Source: Gemmatimonadota bacterium
GTDB lineage: Bacteria; Gemmatimonadota; Gemmatimonadetes; Gemmatimonadales; GWC2-71-9
DNA: 9,433 nucleotides
Direction of reading: 5' to 3'
Assembly (NCBI GenBank): GCA_003220905.1
Contig: QHTS01000113.1
Location: 1 to 9,433, forward strand
Shown here: positions 6,696 to 9,433 of the stretch, piece by piece
Layout of the letters: each line of letters starts with the position of its first letter
How positions within the stretch are numbered: the first letter of the stretch is position 1
Made by a program: the position numbers and the translations under genes
The notes under the pieces: model-generated
Database searches by the model: none
The model's input: the letters and a program-made list of their open reading frames with translations, nothing else
Told to the model about the DNA's origin: nothing

Positions 6696-6698
6696 CTT
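6671..6698 (+). promoter_or_regulatory. Putative sigma70-type promoter giving a leaderless pabA transcript
   Basis: TGGACA (6671-6676, five of six to TTGACA) and TAGCTT (6693-6698, TAnnnT type) are separated by 16 bases. The -10 ends six bases before ATG 6705, so transcription would start at or next to the start codon. No Shine-Dalgarno precedes this ATG. The -35 lies inside the dipeptidase gene. Inference from sequence only. Confidence 0.4.
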
Positions 6699-6704
6699 GC
6701 GCCC

Positions 6705-7295
6705 ATGCTGTTCGTTCTCGACAACTACGACTCCTTCACCTACAACCTCGTCCAGCTGTTCGGCGAGCTCGGTGCGGAGCCGCTGGTGTACCGTAACGAC
6801 GCGCTCACTGTGGAGCAGGTCCTCGCATTCAAGCCCACCGCGGCCGTGCTGTCGCCGGGCCCGTGCACGCCGGGGGAAGCCGGCATCCTGGTGCCGCTGG
6901 TGAAGGCCCTCGCCGGCAAAGTGCCGGTGCTGGGCGTCTGCCTCGGCCACCAGGCGATCGGCGAGGCGTTCGGCGCCCGCGTGGTGCGAGCAGACCGCCT
7001 CATGCACGGGAAGACGTGCGAGGTGATCCATGAAGAGGATGAGCTGTTCGAGGGCATCCCCAGTCCCGTCACCGGCATGCGCTACCACTCCCTGGTGGTG
7101 GAGCCCGCGTCGCTCCCCAAGGACTTGGTGATCACCGCGTGGAGCGCCGACCGGCCGAAGGATGCGGAGATCATGGCGATGAAGCACCGCCGGCACCCGA
7201 TCTACGGCGTGCAATTCCATCCGGAGTCGATCGGCACGGACCACGGGAAGCAGTTGCTCGAGAACTTCCTACGCATCGCACACGCCACGGTGTAA
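6705..7295 (+). CDS. pabA: Glutamine amidotransferase, aminodeoxychorismate/anthranilate synthase component II (PabA/TrpG)
   Basis: This subunit hydrolyses glutamine and passes ammonia to a chorismate-using partner: PabB for p-aminobenzoate (folate) or TrpE for anthranilate (tryptophan). The 196-residue protein is of normal length and opens with the family signature LDNYDSFTYNLVQ. The class I triad is C79 (GVCLGHQAI), H172 and E174 (FHPES); the oxyanion-hole block is LSPGPCTPGEAG near 49-60, and MRYHSLVVE near 125 is also typical. No trpE, pabB, trpD or pabC is in the window, so it may serve both pathways, as in some bacteria, or have a distant partner. It is separated from the dipeptidase by nine bases, lacks a Shine-Dalgarno, and appears to have its own promoter. 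The symbol pabA is a choice; trpG is equally possible. Confidence 0.93.
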   Translation: MLFVLDNYDSFTYNLVQLFGELGAEPLVYRNDALTVEQVLAFKPTAAVLSPGPCTPGEAGILVPLVKALAGKVPVLGVCLGHQAIGEAFGARVVRADRLMHGKTCEVIHEEDELFEGIPSPVTGMRYHSLVVEPASLPKDLVITAWSADRPKDAEIMAMKHRRHPIYGVQFHPESIGTDHGKQLLENFLRIAHATV

Positions 7296-7336
7296 TGGGT
7301 CTAACCCGCATCTTCTCAGCCGCTTAGGTCCAGGGC

Positions 7337-7365
7337 TAGACGCCACGGCACGGATTTTGTATGTT
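7337..7365 (+). promoter_or_regulatory. Putative sigma70-type promoter giving a leaderless kdsB(-pyrG) transcript
   Basis: TAGACG (7337-7342, four of six to TTGACA) and TATGTT (7360-7365, four of six to TATAAT) are spaced by 17 bases in the only intergenic gap of any size (75 bases, 7296-7370). The -10 ends five bases before GTG 7371, so the first transcribed base would be the start codon. No Shine-Dalgarno is present. The rest of this gap shows only a 4-bp GGGT/ACCC hairpin after pabA. Confidence 0.5.
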
Positions 7366-7370
7366 CCCCC

Positions 7371-8120
7371 GTGCCCGTCCTCGGCGTCGTTCCGGCGCGG
7401 CTGGGCTCCAGCCGCCTCCCTCGCAAGCCACTCCTGTCTCTGGCAGGCGAACCCCTCATCCTTTGGGTCGTCCGGCGAGTCGTTGAGGCGGGCGTGTGCG
7501 AACGCTTGGTCGTCGCGACCGATGCGCGCGAAATCGCAGCGGTCGTGGAGCGAGCCGGGTACGAGGCCGTGCTGACCTCCGCCGACCACCAGTCGGGTAC
7601 AGAGCGAGTCGCAGAAGTCGTTGGAAGCAAATCATTTAGTTCATACGACGTGGTGCTGAACGTGCAGGGCGACGAGCCGCTCGTGGCGCCCGCCGCGCTG
7701 CACGGCGCCGTCGCGCGGGTGCGGCGCGGGGCTCCGATCGGCACCGCGGCGGGGGATCTCGAGCGCGCGCTTGCCAGTGATCCAAATCGTGTCAAGGTCG
7801 TGACAGACACGGGGGGCCGGGCGGTGTATTTCTCGCGGGCGCCGATCCCGTTCGATCGCGATGGCACGGGCGACGTGATCTACCATCAGCACGTGGGTGT
7901 CTACGCCTACACCCGCGAAGCGCTGGAGCGCTGGATCCGGCTCGCACCGGTGCCGGAAGAGCGGTGGGAGCGGCTCGAGCAGCTGCGGCCGCTGTTGCAC
8001 GGGATTCCGATCGGCGTGGCGCTGTTCTCGGGGCCCGCGGCGCCCGGCGTCGACACTGCGGACGACTTGCGGTACGCGGAAATACAGTTGACCCGCCACC
8101 TGAAGGAGGTGAGTCCGTGA
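7371..8120 (+). CDS. kdsB: 3-deoxy-manno-octulosonate cytidylyltransferase KdsB (CMP-Kdo synthetase)
   Basis: KdsB couples CTP to Kdo, giving CMP-Kdo for lipopolysaccharide inner core assembly, which implies an outer membrane. The 249-residue protein is of normal length. Signatures in order are VVPARLGSSRLPRKPL (nucleotide-binding loop, residues 6-21), VVATDAREI, HQSGTERVAEV, NVQGDEPL (metal-binding aspartate), YFSRAPIP, HVGVYAYTREAL, ERLEQLRPL and the final GVDTADDL (second metal aspartate). The GTG at 7371 gives the expected N-terminus, with no alternative upstream start in frame. There is no Shine-Dalgarno; a promoter -10 lies directly before the start. Codons around 7621-7650 are unusually AT-rich for this gene. 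Its end overlaps pyrG by four bases. Confidence 0.97.
   Translation: MPVLGVVPARLGSSRLPRKPLLSLAGEPLILWVVRRVVEAGVCERLVVATDAREIAAVVERAGYEAVLTSADHQSGTERVAEVVGSKSFSSYDVVLNVQGDEPLVAPAALHGAVARVRRGAPIGTAAGDLERALASDPNRVKVVTDTGGRAVYFSRAPIPFDRDGTGDVIYHQHVGVYAYTREALERWIRLAPVPEERWERLEQLRPLLHGIPIGVALFSGPAAPGVDTADDLRYAEIQLTRHLKEVSP
8103..8112 (+). promoter_or_regulatory. Perfect Shine-Dalgarno of pyrG inside the end of kdsB
   Basis: AAGGAGGTGA is fully complementary to the standard 16S rRNA 3' end and lies within the last kdsB codons. With the core AGGAGG ending at 8109, spacing to GTG 8117 is 7 bases. It is by far the strongest ribosome binding site in the window. Confidence 0.85.
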
Positions 8121-9433
8121 GTTCGACGAAGTACATCTTCGTGACCGGCGGCGTCGTGTCGTCGCTCGGCAAGGGCATCGCGGCCGCCTCGCTCGGCCGC
8201 CTCCTGGTGGAGCGGGGCCTCCGGGTGACGATTCAGAAGTTCGATCCCTATATCAACGTTGATCCCGGCACCATGTCGCCGTTTCAGCACGGCGAGGTGT
8301 ACGTCACCGACGACGGCGCGGAGACCGATCTCGACCTGGGCCACTACGAGCGGTTCATCGACCGCTCGTTGTCGCAGGTGAATAACGTCACCACCGGGCG
8401 GATCTACCTGTCGGTAATCACGAAGGAGCGGCGCGGCGAGTACCTCGGGTCCACCGTACAGGTGATCCCCCACATCACGGACGAGATCAAGGCCTCTATT
8501 CGCCGACTCGCACCCGACCACGACGTCGTGATCACGGAGATCGGTGGCACCGTGGGGGACATCGAATCGCTCCCGTTCCTGGAGGCGATCCGCCAGTTCC
8601 GCCAGGAAGTCGGCCGCGACAATACGCTGTTCATCCACCTCACCCTCGTCCCGTTCATCGCCGCCACCGCCGAGCTCAAGACCAAGCCGACCCAACACTC
8701 CGTTCGAGAGCTGATGCAGATCGGGATCCAGCCGGACATCCTGGTGTGCCGCACCGAGCGACCGCTCTCGGAGGAGCTCAAGCGCAAGATCGCGCAGTTC
8801 TGCAACGTGGACTTCGGCTGCGTGGTCGAGAGCCCGGATGTGAAGTCGATCTATGAGATCCCGCTCAAGCTGCACGAGCAGGGGCTCGACCGGGAAGTGT
8901 GCATGCGGCTGCACCTCGAGACGAAGGAGCCCGATCTGCGCGCGTGGGCGCAGATGGTCGAGAAGATCCTGAACCCGGTCGACCGGGCACGGATCGCCGT
9001 GGTGGGGAAGTACACCGAGCTCGCGGACAGCTACAAGAGCATCCACGAAGCGTTGGTGCACGGCGGCATCGCGAACGAATGCGGCGTGCAGATCGATTGG
9101 ATCTCGTCCGACCGCTTCACGGACCAGGCGGCCGCGGGCGAGCTGCTCGGCACGTACGACGCGTTGTTGGTGCCCGGCGGCTTCGGCGTACGCGGCGTGG
9201 AAGGCATGCTCGAGGCGATCCGCTGGGCGCGCGAGCACAAGCTCCCGTTTCTCGGGATCTGCCTCGGATTGCAGGCGGCGATCATCGAGTTCGCGCGCGA
9301 CGTGGTCAAGCTTCCCGATACTAACTCGAGTGAATTCGCGCCCGAGTGCGAGAACCCGGTGATCGCGCTGATGCGCTCGCAGGAAGGCATCCAGGAAATG
9401 GGCGGCACGATGCGGCTGGGGGCGTACCCCTGC
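8117..9433 (+). CDS. pyrG: CTP synthase PyrG (3' end outside window)
   Basis: PyrG makes CTP from UTP, ATP and glutamine, the last step of de novo pyrimidine nucleotide synthesis. From GTG 8117 there are 439 codons with no stop; the family length is about 540-550, so roughly the last 100 residues are missing. The synthase domain opens with FVTGGVVSSLGKGIAAASLG (P-loop region), then KFDPYINVDPGTMSPFQHGE and ITEIGGTVGDIES. The class I glutaminase domain begins after about residue 285 (RIAVVGKYTEL), with VPGGFGVRG and the nucleophile C382 in GICLGLQ, where E. coli has CLGMQ. The catalytic His and Glu lie beyond the window end. GTGA overlaps the kdsB stop by four bases and a perfect Shine-Dalgarno precedes it, so translation is coupled to kdsB. 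Confidence 0.98.
   Translation, partial: MSSTKYIFVTGGVVSSLGKGIAAASLGRLLVERGLRVTIQKFDPYINVDPGTMSPFQHGEVYVTDDGAETDLDLGHYERFIDRSLSQVNNVTTGRIYLSVITKERRGEYLGSTVQVIPHITDEIKASIRRLAPDHDVVITEIGGTVGDIESLPFLEAIRQFRQEVGRDNTLFIHLTLVPFIAATAELKTKPTQHSVRELMQIGIQPDILVCRTERPLSEELKRKIAQFCNVDFGCVVESPDVKSIYEIPLKLHEQGLDREVCMRLHLETKEPDLRAWAQMVEKILNPVDRARIAVVGKYTELADSYKSIHEALVHGGIANECGVQIDWISSDRFTDQAAAGELLGTYDALLVPGGFGVRGVEGMLEAIRWAREHKLPFLGICLGLQAAIIEFARDVVKLPDTNSSEFAPECENPVIALMRSQEGIQEMGGTMRLGAYPC

Noticed and set aside
7297..7307. GGGT-CTA-ACCC hairpin after pabA as a terminator
   Set aside because: Only four base pairs and no T-run follows, so an intrinsic terminator is not supported.
7907..9238. 443-codon open frame on the minus strand opposite kdsB and pyrG
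   Set aside because: It is a mirror frame of GC-rich codons. The translation is rich in Arg, Asp and His with no family signature, and the plus strand encodes unmistakable CTP synthase.
1..9433. A novel defence, CRISPR, toxin-antitoxin or secondary-metabolite system
   Set aside because: I read both strands and found no repeats, effector families or biosynthetic modules. The genes belong to recognised housekeeping families except the 90-residue protein at 4308-4580.

Overview
This is a GC-rich stretch of bacterial chromosome. It is packed almost without gaps with thirteen genes, all on the plus strand and mostly overlapping or only a few bases apart. Futalosine-pathway menaquinone genes, a Kdo (lipopolysaccharide) activation gene and the frequent use of GTG starts point to a high-GC, diderm, menaquinone-using bacterium. 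The protein styles remind me of Gemmatimonadota or a similar soil or metagenome lineage, but this is an impression and the window carries no phylogenetic marker that settles it.

Region 1 (1-3403) is a tight run of metabolic and membrane genes: the 3' end of mqnA, mqnC, a short PurE-type protein, ispF, a DedA-family membrane protein and a small ICMT/PEMT-type methyltransferase. Chorismate dehydratase (MqnA) and the radical SAM cyclase (MqnC) build the naphthoquinone ring. IspF belongs to the MEP route that supplies isoprenoid precursors, including those for the quinone side chain.

Region 2 (3394-6695) continues with the tyrosine recombinase XerD, a 90-residue uncharacterised protein beginning with the SRAFVKED motif, an Fpg/MutM-type DNA glycosylase with a C-terminal extension, and a membrane-anchored M19 dipeptidase. 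Junctions are overlaps or gaps of at most 8 bases, so this is probably one transcription unit with region 1, although the functions are mixed (chromosome dimer resolution, DNA repair, peptide turnover).

Region 3 (6671-9433) holds a PabA/TrpG glutamine amidotransferase, then kdsB and pyrG (cut by the window end). Neither pabA nor kdsB has a Shine-Dalgarno sequence. Each instead has a sigma70-like -35/-10 pair whose -10 box ends 5-6 bases before the start codon, as expected for leaderless transcripts. pyrG has a perfect Shine-Dalgarno inside the end of kdsB and overlaps it by 4 bases. CTP synthase is thus coupled to the enzyme that consumes CTP to activate Kdo.

I found no CRISPR array, mobile element, phage, toxin-antitoxin or defence system, and no RNA gene. 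The window is mostly ordinary housekeeping. The points most worth a second look are the small SRAFVKED protein, the divergent PurE, the paired leaderless promoters and the unusual glycosylase architecture.
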